A DNA stretch of 64,000 nt from Pegoplata infirma. Lineage: Eukaryota; Arthropoda; Insecta; Diptera; Anthomyiidae. The stretch lies in contig OY992538.1 of NCBI GenBank assembly GCA_963921195.1, forward strand, positions 60,440,852 through 60,504,851, read 5' to 3'. Positions 22,166 to 33,308 of the stretch are shown here, one piece after another. The notes beneath the pieces are model-generated. The model had not been told where the DNA came from. It did no database searches and worked only from the letters and a program-made list of their open reading frames with translations. A program made the translations under genes and the position numbers. Position 1 is the first letter of the stretch. Each line of letters opens with the position of its first letter.

Positions 22166-22571
22166 AATTGTTATTTTTTTTTAATTTCTTCATCATAACA
22201 TACATTTTTTAGTGACACATTCATAAATTTTTCTATCAGATATTCAAAACACATCGATTGGCTGTTAAACCCTTACAAAATTTTAAAGTTTCAATAAAAA
22301 TGCGGGACCTCCTATTGTACATACATATTTTGCTATCGTTAATTTCTGTGAACTCGTAAAATAATAAAATTATAACTCTTTTGGGTTTGAACTTGTGTTC
22401 TTTATCACTCACTTGCAAATAAAATGGAGTAACAAATGGAAATTGCAATACTGTTTGAAAATCAACAGACAGACTCCCTAAAGACAACTAACAAATAACA
22501 AGAATAATGTATGCCTGACTTAACTTCTTGCATACTAAAAACAAATTTTTGCAATACAGTAAAGTCTTTCA
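22166..22571. other. unassigned AT-rich spacer
   Basis: Nothing recognised. A minus-strand open frame at 22236-22487 has no domain signature. Confidence 0.45.
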
Positions 22572-22696
22572 CACTCTAAATAAATTTTCAGTCCAATCAG
22601 CAGAAAAATTTTCTAAAAATACACCATTTTGAGCCATATGAAAAATCTGCTGATTTTAGCAGACTCGGTTAGCTAAATATCTTTCTTGATTATCTA

Positions 22697-23612
22697 CATA
22701 CAAAAAAAAACCTTGTCAAATTACTGGAAAAAGTCTCGTAATCCCATTTTACTAATATTTGAGAGTGTTTTCTTGTTTTTTATCATAAAATTGTCGAACG
22801 AAATTTATTTTTTTTTTTGTAATTTTACAAATTTTTAAAATTTTTTTACAAAAAAAAATTCACGAGATTTTTTTTTAAGTCAAAAAAATTTTTTTTTGGC
22901 TAAATTTAAAATTGAGTTGTCCAAATTTTTACAAGCTTTTTTTGCAAATATTAGCAAAAATAAATTGTAAATTTTTTATTTTACGAAAACTTAAAATGGC
23001 GCTATCTCGGAAACTGAGCCAGATGGAGCAAAATGGAGGTAATTTTTGGTCACATATCACATGTCTGGACCCTAATGGGTCCTAACTTTTGATCCAAAAA
23101 AGTTAGCATTCCCGAAAATTTTAAAATGCTCATATCTCGGTATGGCCGACACAACAAAAAGCCCAAAAGCATTTTTGCAGCTCTAAACACGTAGAACAAG
23201 ACCGCCAAAAGCTCTCTGAGTAATATTTTTGAAGTTATCGAGTTTTTTAATTCTCAAAACCCCAGTGGTCCCTTAAATAACTTATCTCAAAAACTAAGAC
23301 AGGTAGAGCGAAACGGACACAAATTTTGAATCAAAAACTATGACGATTTTTAAGGAACCCAACTAGGTCTAGGCCCTTCTGGGTCTGCACCTATCGAGTC
23401 CGAACCCAATGTGTATGAACTAAGTTGAAATAAAAAAAATTCAGTTAACTAATTTTTGGAACATTTTTGCTAACTTTACCAAAAAAAATTGTGGGTTCAA
23501 AGTCAGCAAATTTTCTTGTAGGTTTACAAGCTTTTTTTGCTAACATTACGGTTTTTTTTGAGTGTAGGAGGTAGCAAAAAAAAAACAGTTACAAACTTTT
23601 CTTGTGTGTATG
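22697..23612. mobile_element. CACTC-D3 MITE
   Basis: Ends CATACAAAAAAAAACCTTG and CTTGTGTGTATG with TA on the left and TG on the right. It shares TCTCGTAATCCCATTTTAC, TCTTGTTTTTTATCA and GGAGGTAGCAAAA with D1 and D2. CACTC-F3 is inserted within it. Confidence 0.65.
22880..23564. mobile_element. CACTC-F3 MITE (5' decayed) inside D3
   Basis: Homologous to F2 at 52538-53407 over the whole core: ATGGCGCTATCTCGGAAACT, TTTTGATCCAAAAAAGTTAG, GAAGTTATCGAGTTTTTTAA, GGTAGAGCGAAACGGACAC. It ends GTTTTTTTTGAGTG then TA. The left CACTC end is degraded to AAGTCAAAAAAA. Confidence 0.75.
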
Positions 23613-23776
23613 TGAATTCAGCAGAGAAATCTGTCGAGAAAAATCTGTATTAAATAAGAATAAGAAAACTTACTTAAATCCGAAAACTTTCTTAAATCTG
23701 AATAAAAACTTATAAAATTTTTTTCAAAACGGGAAAACTAAATACTTCTGTAAAATTAGCAAAACAATCTGCTGTT

Positions 23777-24286
23777 TATTATACCCTCCAACCACAGTGT
23801 GGGGATATACTCACTTTGTCAATCTGTTTGTAACGAATCCAAATATCGGTCGAAATATTGATCCATTCTAAGGCATTCTATGAATGTCCGTCTGTCCATC
23901 CGTCCGTCTGTCGGTAGATAAAACAATGCAGTCCAAAATAAAACATCTAGACTCCTGAAGCTTAGCACAAATATGTCTCATGTTCATAGTCAGGTTAAGT
24001 TCGTGAATGGGCAAAATCGGGCAAGAGGAAAAAAGTTCCCCCTTGAAGAACTGAACCAACCTTTGAAAAATACACTTCTTTTAATGTTTTTTTGTATTTT
24101 TGTTAAATAAATGAAACATTTGGGATGTTCATCGCGATGGGAAGGTACTCTCAATGGGCTCCACTGACCCCATCACCCCTTGCCCGCCCCTCCAAAAAAA
24201 CGCCCCTTACAATTTTTTTTTTAATTTTTTTAACATTTCGTAGGGTATAAAATAGTCGGCACAGCCGAATTTAACACTCTCACTTG
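23777..24286 (+). mobile_element. HelB-4, Helentron-like element
   Basis: Starts TTTATTATACCCTCCAACCA. The core is shortened: CCCATAAAGTATATATA is missing, so the segment jumps from CGAAATATTGATCC to ATTCTAAGGCATTC. It ends GTAGGGTATAAAATAG, hairpin TCGGCACAGCCGA and CACTTGTTTT. The right subterminal repeat has lost GGA compared with GTTGGAGGGTAT. Confidence 0.8.
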
Positions 24287-24604
24287 TTTTTTGTTAGTTT
24301 TGATCATTTTTGGTTTAAGTTTTTTACAAAATCTAAAAAATAATCTTCAAAAAACTTAAAAATTTTTTCGAAAAAAATGACAGCAGACTGTTTCTGTAAA
24401 ATAGTAAAATAATCTGCACAAAAATATTTTGAAATTCCGCAAACAGAATCAGTAAAATTGCAGAAATTTGTTTGTTATTGTTTAAAACTTAATGACAGAG
24501 AGTTTACTTAAAATATCCATTTCAGCAGAAAAATCTGCTAAAAGTTTTCTAATTCAAATTGATAGACATTTCACAGATTTTTTGACAGAGTTCTTCTTTT
24601 AAGT

Positions 24605-25975
24605 GGAAAGACAAAAAATGTCCAAATTTAAAAAATTTTGGCCTGAAGAGGTTATTTACCAGTTTTAGAAAAAAAATTGTTCTACAATTTTCTCTATTCT
24701 TTTTAAATAGTATCCTTTATATGGACATTTTACTGTAGTTTGATATAGAAACTCAAACTACTTACTTCTACTACTACTACCACTTCTCCTGACAAGAACA
24801 CAACACTTTATAGATATGGCAATGGTAAATGTAATTTTTTTTTTATTGTAGGCAAAGGCCAAGTTAACCAAGTTAGTTGAGACAGCGGCATCAGCATCAG
24901 CATAACACAATGAGCTGCAACAAAACAAAAAATTATGTTACATGATTTTGGCCATAAACAATAGAGTGTTAAAGGTGGTAGTGAGTGTTGTTTGCCCCAT
25001 TGCAAGTATACAGAGAAGAGTTTCTTCTACAATTCTACAAAATCCCCAGTAACAAGATAAATACAATAAAATCATAGATTGGTTGATTTCAATTGTTTGG
25101 TAAATGTTCTGTAGAAGCTGGCGAGGAAGAATGAAATAAAAAGGAAGAATTCTCTGGTGGCAATAAGAAACAATGATAGAAAAATAAATATTAAAAAAAA
25201 AATTTAATATAAAAGGCTTCACAAAATACCGTCTGAGTCTGAGTGGTAAAAGAAAATCTACAATTCATTAATTTAACTATACAGTCGGACAGACGGACTG
25301 CCTAACAAATAGACAAACAACATGAATGCAATTGATAAATTGTTGGTTAAGGCTAAAACTGCAGACAAAACATTATACAAAAAAAAGCGGCTTTGATTTG
25401 TTTGATTTTGGGGATTTTCCTTTTATTGTTTTGTTTTGAAATATAACTACAAGAGTTTAATTGTTAAGAATATTGATGGTCTTAACATGACCATTCATGT
25501 AAAAAAACCATCATTGGAAAAACAAAAAAAATTTAAGAAAATTTTTAATAAGAATTTTTTTTTTATATAACCTGCACTTAGCAAAAGATGAATCGAATTC
25601 AAACAATAAAAAAAATCAAATAAAAAAATTTCTTGTATTTGGAGACAACTTGAAAAACTCAAAAGTATTTTCAGGAGAGGCGCATTAAATGGCTGCCAGT
25701 ATAATTTCTCGCAAGGAACTTAGCAATTTGTCAATGCATAGACATCGTCGTGCTGTAGTGATCATTAATTGTTGATCCGAGCTCAGTATAAAAATTCCGA
25801 ACTGATCCACTTTGCCAGAGAATCTCGACATATCTATAGATATAAAAAGGTCTCCACTGATGAGTGAGGGTGGCATTTTTGTGTATCAACTGTATTAAAG
25901 AGTTCGAGAGAATTTTAGACCAAAATGACGAACATAAATCTCCTCAAAAAGGGTGCCAAAGTTCATCATTCAAAA
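24605..25975. other. unassigned, apparently unique sequence
   Basis: This stretch is less repetitive than most of the window: CTACTACTACTACCACTTCT at 24769, GCGGCATCAGCATCAGCATA at 24882, GACAGACGGACTGCC at 25288. It could be host intron or intergenic DNA. No exon is supported. Open frames show no known domain. Confidence 0.45.
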
Positions 25976-26210
25976 ATATATGGGGCATTCCATGCAAAAT
26001 CCCACACTTTCGGACCCGACCCGCTTCAATTTATTTAATTTTTGGATATGTTTTAGTACATAGATATTAAATGATCATTTGCACACCAATTGTTAGCCTT
26101 TTATTCCAAGATGGTGTTGAGTTCTCAATTTTTTAAAATTGCGATTTTTTCAAAAAAATTTAAATTTTCAATTAATTTTGACCACCCCACCAAAAAAAAA
26201 AATTAATACG
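25976..26210 (+). repeat. GGGGCATTCC-family element P2
   Basis: Begins ATATGGGGCATTCCATGC and matches P1 (1-318) read in reverse: CGGACCCGACC, GGATATGTTTTAGTACAT, TTCCAAGATGGTGTTGAG. The far end is lost in AT-rich repeats. Confidence 0.6.
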
Positions 26211-26558
26211 TCGCCATATATCATTTGATCCCAAAAAGGGAGGATATAAAAATATATGATTATATCTCATAAGATCAAATTTGATATAATTAAATATAAT
26301 TAGATCCCAAAAAATGGAACGGTAAATATTATCTAATTTGATATTATAAAAATTTAGATCTAATGAGATATAATTATATATAATTATATCTTATTAGATC
26401 TAATTTGATCTTCAATATGAAATCACCCGAGTAAAAAAGATCTAATATAATCATATATGCTATTATATAATTATTTATATTTATATATGGTTATGCATGA
26501 TATTGACATATAAGTTTATATATAGCATTGTATTTTTCCTTATTTTTAATATGATAAC
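26211..26558. repeat. AT-rich ATCTAATTTGATATAAT-type repeat, family O
   Basis: Dense short words GATCTAATTTGAT and ATAATTATATATAATT in both orientations. CCCGAGTAAAAAA occurs at 26425-26437. The inverted match TTTTTTACTCGGG is at 32771-32783, and another copy of the word is near 61999. These may be termini of an AT-rich MITE. Confidence 0.45.
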
Positions 26559-27066
26559 TAGGGATGAGATTTTTATGCACTAAAAAATCGAAAATATGCG
26601 CTTAAAATATGCACTAAAAAATTGAAAATATGCACTAAAAAAACTAAAAATATGCACTAAAAAATAAAATGTTTGCAATAAAAGTCTTGTTTTCATTCGA
26701 AAAACTTCTTAAAAAAGCACAATATAACACCGGGCTTAAAGAGTAACATTTAAACTTTTATATAAGCAGGATTTTTTTTAGAAATTAGGACAATCTATAA
26801 AAAAAATTAAAAAAAAATAATAATTTTTCTTATTTTCATAATAAATTTTTAAAATAGTTTTTGAAACAAATAAATTTTAATTTGTGTTTTTGCTAATTTA
26901 TATCAAAATATGCGAAAATATGCATTTTAACCAAAATATGCAAAAATATGCAAAAAAAAATCGATGCCATTTTAAAGCAAATTCCTTGATTCGGAAAGAT
27001 AATTGGTCAAAATCGTATTTAGACTATCGACAAAAAACATGCATTTGCATGAAAATCTCATCCCTA
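26559..27066. mobile_element. element G2, hAT-like MITE
   Basis: Ends TAGGGATGAGATTTTTATGC and GCATGAAAATCTCATCCCTA. The interior has repeated AAAATATGCAAAAATATGC. The right flank was later hit by the FB foldback, whose duplication starts inside the last two bases of G2. No 8-bp duplication of its own is obvious. Confidence 0.7.
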
Positions 27067-27074
27067 ATATACAT

Positions 27075-29018
27075 TAGGGCGGGTCGATTTTTTTTGTCAA
27101 AAATCGTATAGCAAAAACATAATCTACAAGAAATTCTAAGAACATTTCCCAAAGAAACCATGTTTCTAAAATCAAACCCTATACCGCGCCTAACGACATG
27201 AAAATCCGTCCGTCCGTCTGTCTTTCTGTCTGTGTGAAACACGCTAACTTTCAAATGTTAGCGGAAGAATGAAAAATATATACGGCAAGCTGCTGAAGCG
27301 TGGTGTATATATTTGTTATACTTCTGGTCAGAGTAATACTAAATTTCAGCGAAATCTGTCTAGTGGTTCATAAGTTATTAGCAAAATGTGGAATTTCAGA
27401 TGGGTTTTAACCCGAACTCCCGTGTTGAAAAAAAAAAAACGCTAAGCACGCTTTAAAAACCAACGGTAAGCCTAAAAAAATATTTTAGAAACTATTTTTG
27501 TCACTCAAAAAAACTAAAAAAAAATATTACACTCAAAAAAAAAAAAAATTACACTCAAAAAAATTTACACTCGAAATTTTTTTTTTTTTACAAAAATTAA
27601 AAAAAAAAAAAAAAATTTTACTCAAAAAAAAAAAATATATTAATCAAATACTGATGTAAAAAATATTCAGTTATCAAAAATTTTTATCGAACACAATGAT
27701 ATGCATTATATCCAGCGGCAATTAGTAAAATTTTGCCGCTGAATATGTTCTTGCATCATATCGGTATATAAAACTATGTTTTCTTTACATCTGAGGTGTA
27801 GGGTATGTTCAGCAACTTTGTAGAAAATATTATGGCAAATATTTTTGTGAAACATATTAACCCTCTAACTCCCTCTCATAACGGTATTTTTTGGCTATAT
27901 TCTAAAAAATCGCAAAAAACACCCCGAAAGAGGGGGAGGGTGGGAATGAAATGTTTTACAAAAATGTTGCCAATGAAATTTTACTATATACTTCAGAGCA
28001 CACCAAAGCCCAAAAATGAACAGAAACACCAAAAAAGAGTCAAGTTCTATGTTTTGCTTTGCTTTTGCCTTTTTTTCATAAGCAAAACATAGAACTTGAC
28101 TCTTTTTTGGTGTTTCTGTTCATTTTTGGGCTTTCATTCCCACCCTCCCCCTCTTTCGGGGTGTTTTTTGCGATTTTTTAGAATATAGCCAAAAAATACC
28201 GTTATGAGAGGGAGTTAGAGGGTTAATATGTTTCACAAAAATATTTGCCATAATATTTTCTACAAAGTTGCTGAACATACCCTACACCTCAGATGTAAAG
28301 AAAACATAGTTTTATATACCGATATGATGCAAGAACATATTCAGCGGCAAAATTTTACTAATTGCCGCTGGATATAATGCATATCATTGTGTTCGATAAA
28401 AATTTTTGATAACTGAATATTTTTTACATCAGTATTTGATTAATATATTTTTTTTTTTGAGTAAAATTTTTTTTTTTTTTTTTAATTTTTGTAAAAAAAA
28501 AAAAATTTCGAGTGTAAATTTTTTTGAGTGTAATTTTTTTTTTTTTTGAGTGTAATATTTTTTTTTAGTTTTTTTGAGTGACAAAAATAGTTTCTAAAAT
28601 ATTTTTTTAGGCTTACCGTTGGTTTTTAAAGCGTGCTTAGCGTTTTTTTTTTTTTCAACACGGGAGTTCGGGTTAAAACCCATCTGAAATTCCACATTTT
28701 GCTAATAACTTATGAACCACTAGACAGATTTCGCTGAAATTTAGTATTACTCTGACCAGAAGTATAACAAATATATACACCACGCTTCAGCAGCTTGCCG
28801 TATATATTTTTCATTCTTCCGCTAACATTTGAAAGTTAGCGTGTTTCACACAGACAGAAAGACAGACGGACGGACGGATTTTCATGTCGTTAGGCGCGGT
28901 ATAGGGTTTGATTTTAGACCAATGGTTTCTTTGGAAAAGTTTCTTAGAATTTCTTGTAGATTTTGTTTTTGCTATACGATTTTTCAGTTTTTTTCGATCC
29001 ATACAAATCGACCCGCTA
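27075..29018. mobile_element. foldback element FB, ~0.95-kb inverted arms, 10-bp target duplication
   Basis: The left arm 27075-28059 and right arm 28080-29018 are near-perfect reverse complements around a 20-nt loop. The ends read TAGGGCGGGTCGATTTTT and AAATCGACCCGCTA (two Gs missing). TAATATACAT is repeated exactly at 27065-27074 and 29019-29028. A 56-bp segment at about 27949-28004 is absent from the right arm. Each arm contains a HelA-like piece with GTCY repeats (27207-27235, mirrored at 28850-28875) and a CACTCAAAA array. Long terminal repeats with 9-10-bp duplications fit foldback/MULE-type transposons. No transposase is present. Confidence 0.93.
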
Positions 29019-29028
29019 TAATATACAT

Positions 29029-30193
29029 ATCTATTGATATACCGATCTATATGAAATTAGATATGACATATAAGGTCGGGAATTTTTAAATATGGCACAC
29101 AATTTTGTCAAATTGTCATTAACTTTTAATATTTAAGAAAAAAAAATTTCGATTTTTTTTTCGTGGCACATTGATAAGTCTTTGTAGGTTAATAAAATTA
29201 TAATTAAGTAATACAAATCCGTTCGCGTGCATTAATTTGAGCGATCGCACCCAAAACTATGGCGGTTTAAAGTTAACATTTTAAAAAAAATTGTCAAAAT
29301 TACATTTTTTATCCGAAGTTTACCGAACATACCATTTTGTATTATGCTTACGTATAGCTAAAATACACATTTAAAGATGCATAAAATCTTTGGTAAATAT
29401 CGAGATATTTGCGTTAAACCAATTTTTTTTCAGCACAACTTCCAATATTTTGGAAATAAAAATGTTCCCAACGGTTTAATTTTTTTTAGAAAAATATTAC
29501 CAAATGTATTAAAAAAATCTCAACAAATTCTTAGTTAACACTATTACTCTATCTCTAATAGGTAAGAAACAGCAGTGGTTTAAAGGGAACATTTTTGAAA
29601 AAAAGAATTTAATAATTTTTGATTTATTTGATTGTAGTATTTTTACAAGGAGTTTTTAGAGTGTATTTTTTTTTTAATATTTAAATTTTGATTTTACAGT
29701 GTTGTCATTCACTGAATATTTAAACTATTCAAAGTATGATTAATTATGACAATATTAAGGTTATTACGAAATATTTAAACGTTATTACTAATTTTATAAA
29801 GGTTATAATTTTTTTTTTGCGATTTTTCGCGATTTTCGCGACTGCAAAAATCAATGGAATAATTTTGAAATATTATTCGAATAAGACATGTCAAAATCTA
29901 TCAAAATACATTTCTTTTCTACTTTATTTTAAGTAATGTAAGATTTTATATAACCATTAAATTTAAAAGTATCAAAAATTTAAAACCACCAAAAACCACT
30001 AAAACGTCAATTGTTTTTGGGTGCGAATGGATTGAAGATAAAGCATTAAAAATACCACCAAACGCGCTTTTCACTGACCAATTTCGACAAGCCGCCTGGA
30101 TGTGCCTTACAAAAAACGGAAAAGAGAAAAACGCCGCGGAATTCGCCAATATTAACTTTTGACCAATGTTGCTTTCCATGATTTATTATATTT
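29029..30193. other. unassigned flank of hAT H, part of an old repeat
   Basis: TTGTCATTAACTTTTAA at about 29113-29129 is inverted at about 32066-32082 (TTAAAAGTTAATGACAA). CGCACCC occurs at 29246 and 31836 and, inverted, at 30020 and 31421. This suggests an old repeated structure into which H inserted. A short plus-strand frame (PPNALFTDQFRQAAWMCLTK) near 30057-30120 is uninterrupted but unrecognised. Confidence 0.35.
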
Positions 30194-30201
30194 GCACATA
30201 C

Positions 30202-31287
30202 TAAAGATGGGATCGTGAGTGACTTTTCAATCACGATCACGCACGCTCACGAAAAAAAAATTGTAATCACGCACGATCACGCACGAACATTTTTTCCTGC
30301 TCACGCTCACGCACGCTCACGTGAGTAGAAAAAAATTTAATCACGCTCACGATGTAATCACGATCACGAAATACTCACGAATTAAAATATGTAAAAAAAT
30401 GTATGTCATATTTGGGAAAGTCCTTGAGCCATCCGTGGTGACGGCTCGCTGACACACCTGACATACCCATGACATCTCTATATACCGAGTTGAGGACAGT
30501 TTCATAAAAAATTTCAACATTTTCTCAATCATATTCAGCAGTTGTCAGGGGGTGCTGACATTCCCATGATATTTCCCCTAAGTTGTCTTTGTGGAAATGT
30601 CTGATATAGGTCATATGAAAATGCCAAAAATCTTCGTATTTCCATTAGTTTCTACTTCCATCCAATTTCCTTTATAAATTATCTATATCATATTAAGAAA
30701 TAACTTTTCGACTTTCCGATGTTTTTCTCAGAAATGAAAAGTTCCCAGATTCAGGGTCGTCCTAAAGTATGGCGCTGGCCACACAAGAATGGGCACAAAG
30801 AATTTGGAGCCCCGCTGGAAAGTAAAAAGTTGCTCGACAAAAAAAAAACACATTCTTGTGGTTCAAATTAAATTCATGTTACTACCTGTTTTAAGAAAAA
30901 TAAACTAAACAATATATTTTGGGTAGGGATATTTTAGCTTGAGTTATGTAGGACATGTCCTCAAGAACTACCTATTATATGTCAGAATCTGAAGGCATTT
31001 CCTCATGGAAGCACAGTGCAAATTCCCCAATGACACATTTAAAAAACTTATTAAATTTATATTTTTTTAAAGACCATGAAAAATCAAGAAAACGTTACCG
31101 AAGAAAAAAAAATCTGGGAAACAATTAAAATCACGAAAAATTCACGCAAGAACTTTACTCACGCACGATCACGCACGAACTTTTTTGTGTTACTCACGCA
31201 CGCTCACGTGAGTAGAAAAAAAATTACTCACGAATCACGTGATTCATGCGTGATTCACGTTAATCACGTGATTTGTGCCCATCTCTA
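30202..31287. mobile_element. hAT element H, non-autonomous, perfect 8-bp target duplication
   Basis: GCACATAC lies at 30194-30201 and again at 31288-31295. The termini are TAAAGATGGGATCGTGAG and, in reverse, TAGAGATGGGCACAAATCAC. Subterminal regions are arrays of (G)CACGATCACGCACGCTCACG on both sides, a typical hAT transposase-binding layout. The core 30408-31041 is an inserted copy of element I. No transposase. A partial H end lies at about 49610-49700. Confidence 0.93.
30408..31041. mobile_element. element I2 inside hAT H
   Basis: Reverse-oriented homologue of I1: CTTGAGCCATCC, CATGACATCTCTATATACCG, GAGGACAGTTTCATA, ATATAGGTCATATGAAAATG, and at the far side TTCCCCAATGACACATTT. The ACCCAGTTGG ends have decayed. 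The middle (about 30740-30960) differs from I1 and lacks the tRNA-like block. Confidence 0.7.
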
Positions 31288-31295
31288 GCACATAC

Positions 31296-32440
31296 CATTG
31301 TTTCTACATGTTCAACTTTCAGCCACGCACATTTGGCTGTCAAATAATGCAAAACTAAAATATCGAAATTTTGCAAAAAATTTAAAAAGTTCATAAAATT
31401 TTTGCAATTGAATATTTTTTGGGTGCGTTTGTAAATCAAGTGGGAAATGGTAAATTTTAAAGTTCACAAAGCATTCGGAACCATTCGGAATAAAACTGGG
31501 AGTGTGCCTCGCAAAAAACAGACTTTTTAAAAAATTCACGTTTTTTCTTCCCATTTTTGGAGAGCTGCAGCTTCGTAACCATTGCGAGCACATCACTCGA
31601 ATCAGTCTCAGATTGTGCATAGGGCTTTTACCATGTGTATTTAAATTTTAAAATTACAGTTTGCACCAAAAGCTACAATCAAAAAACCTCGAAAAATTGA
31701 AAATTGAAAAAAATTGGTATCAAAGACTTAGGTCCATGTAACTTTTTTCTTATTGATGGCACATCCACTGAACCTACACCAAATAATTGCCCAAGTCTGC
31801 TGATTAAACGGTATTAAATTTGGAGCAATAGCTTTAACGCACCCAACAATATGGAACTTTGAACGAAAAGTTTCATAAGAGTATCAAGCGATTTTTTTAC
31901 ATTTTTCAACTTTGCACGTTCCTTACCATGAGATAATGAGACTATTTGCGCTGTGCCTTTGCAGAATTACTCATTATGGTTCCCTTAACATATCTACATT
32001 CACAGGTGTCACCTAATTTCCAAATAAAAATGTTATTGCGAAATTAGTAAAATATCACAAGCGTTAAAAGTTAATGACAAAAGTCCATATGATTTTATTT
32101 ACATATGTATAATTATATCCCGAAAAAAAAAATTTAAATTTTCTAATTGTAAAAATACAAAAAAATAAAAAATGTTCAAGTCCTAAAAAATTTTATGAAA
32201 ATTTTCCAAAGTCCCGGACACAAAATTTTTTTGGCAATTTATTTTGCAGTAAAAAAATTATTGAAAATGTTTTTAAAAGAAATTTTATTTTTTTGAAAAA
32301 TTTTTAAGTTCCGGAAAAATGTTTTTAAATATTCTAAGACACAAACATTTTTTGGAATTTTTAAATCCCTTAAAAATGATTTTAGAAAAAAAAATTGACA
32401 AATTTTTAATAATTTGCTAAGTCCCGAAAAAATTCCAAAG
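31296..32440. other. unassigned right flank of hAT H
   Basis: Resembles parts of the left flank (29946-30193) in the same orientation, for example a TTTTTTG.GAGGCACA word and a CGCACCCAA word. A minus-strand open frame at 31312-31620 has no domain I recognise. Confidence 0.35.
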
Positions 32441-32783
32441 AATGCAAAAAAAACTCTTCTAATTGATAATGTATCCAATCTGATAAAATAATTTCTAATT
32501 TCACGTATAAAATTCCTAGAAATTTTACCAAATTTCATCTTATTATATAAAAATTTATCAAATTTTAACATATAAGATATGATTTAATACAATTAGATAG
32601 ACCCAGTTTTGGGATCAAACTTAATCAAATTTGATATTATTTTATCAAAAATAATAGAATTTGATATAATCGTATAATATTCGATCCGCCAATTTTCAAA
32701 TCAAAATTAATATGGATTTACATAAAAGCATATCTGTACATATATAATTAAATATTGCGTCATATAACTTTTTTTTACTCGGG
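32441..32783. repeat. AT-rich family O repeat
   Basis: ATAAAATAATTTCTAATTT-type words and AATTTGATATAATCG match 26211-26558. It ends in TTTTTTACTCGGG, the inverse of 26425-26437. Confidence 0.45.
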
Positions 32784-33308
32784 CGGGATGTTTTTCGCAT
32801 TGTGGAGGGCCAAGTAAAATTTTAGTATTTACTTATTACTTGTAAGTTCTTCAGTTTTGTTAAGAAAATACATGCATGTTAAAAAAATTTAAGGGATAAG
32901 ACAATTTATGTGATTCTTCAAAAAAGCGTCTGGGTAAATCTAGTGTTAATTTACCTTAAGATATCTAACATGGTGATTAATAAAGATGGATTGATCATAC
33001 TTAATTCATCATTCTCTATGAAAGAAAAATAACTCTGATGCTGAGAAAGATTTTTTTTTAAGAAAAAAATTCCAAAAATACATACCAACAAATCATCTTT
33101 ATTTTATATATTTTTTATAAATTCCCTTTTTAAATACGATTTGACCCAATTCAATAATTTTTATGTTTATTTTTTTTTTTGTTTTTAAATTAAAAGTAAG
33201 CTAAACATGTAAATTCTATGAAAAATTAGTATCAATTAAACAAAATGCATTATAAATTTGTTTTAGTTTCCCTTTGAATTTTTTTTAAAAAACTCCCATT
33301 TTAACAAA
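32784..33308. other. unassigned AT-rich spacer
   Basis: Poly-A/T runs only. Confidence 0.5.

Larger units (their letters stand above)
22572..24604. mobile_element. CACTC-E-like element, host of D3 and HelB-4
   Basis: Left end near CACTCTAAATAAATTTTCAG (22572). Right end near CTTCTTTTAAGTG (24604). The interior has many CAG(C)AGAAAAATCTG words in both orientations, interrupted by CACTC-D3 (22697-23612) and HelB-4 (23777-24286). The ends are poorly matched and no target duplication is clear, so the boundaries are tentative. Confidence 0.4.

Noticed and set aside
24769..25300. Host exon in the less repetitive region with (CTA)n and (CAGCAT)n words
   Set aside because: No frame longer than about 95 codons, no splice-compatible domain, and minus-strand frames are of chance length.
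27805..28092. 95-residue open frame in the left arm of FB
   Set aside because: It runs through the turn of the palindrome, has no recognisable domain, and the 56-bp deletion removes part of it in the other arm.
28811..29089. Matching frames at 27024-27254 and 28829-29089 that look like a duplicated gene
   Set aside because: They are the two inverted arms of FB reading through the GTCY microsatellite.
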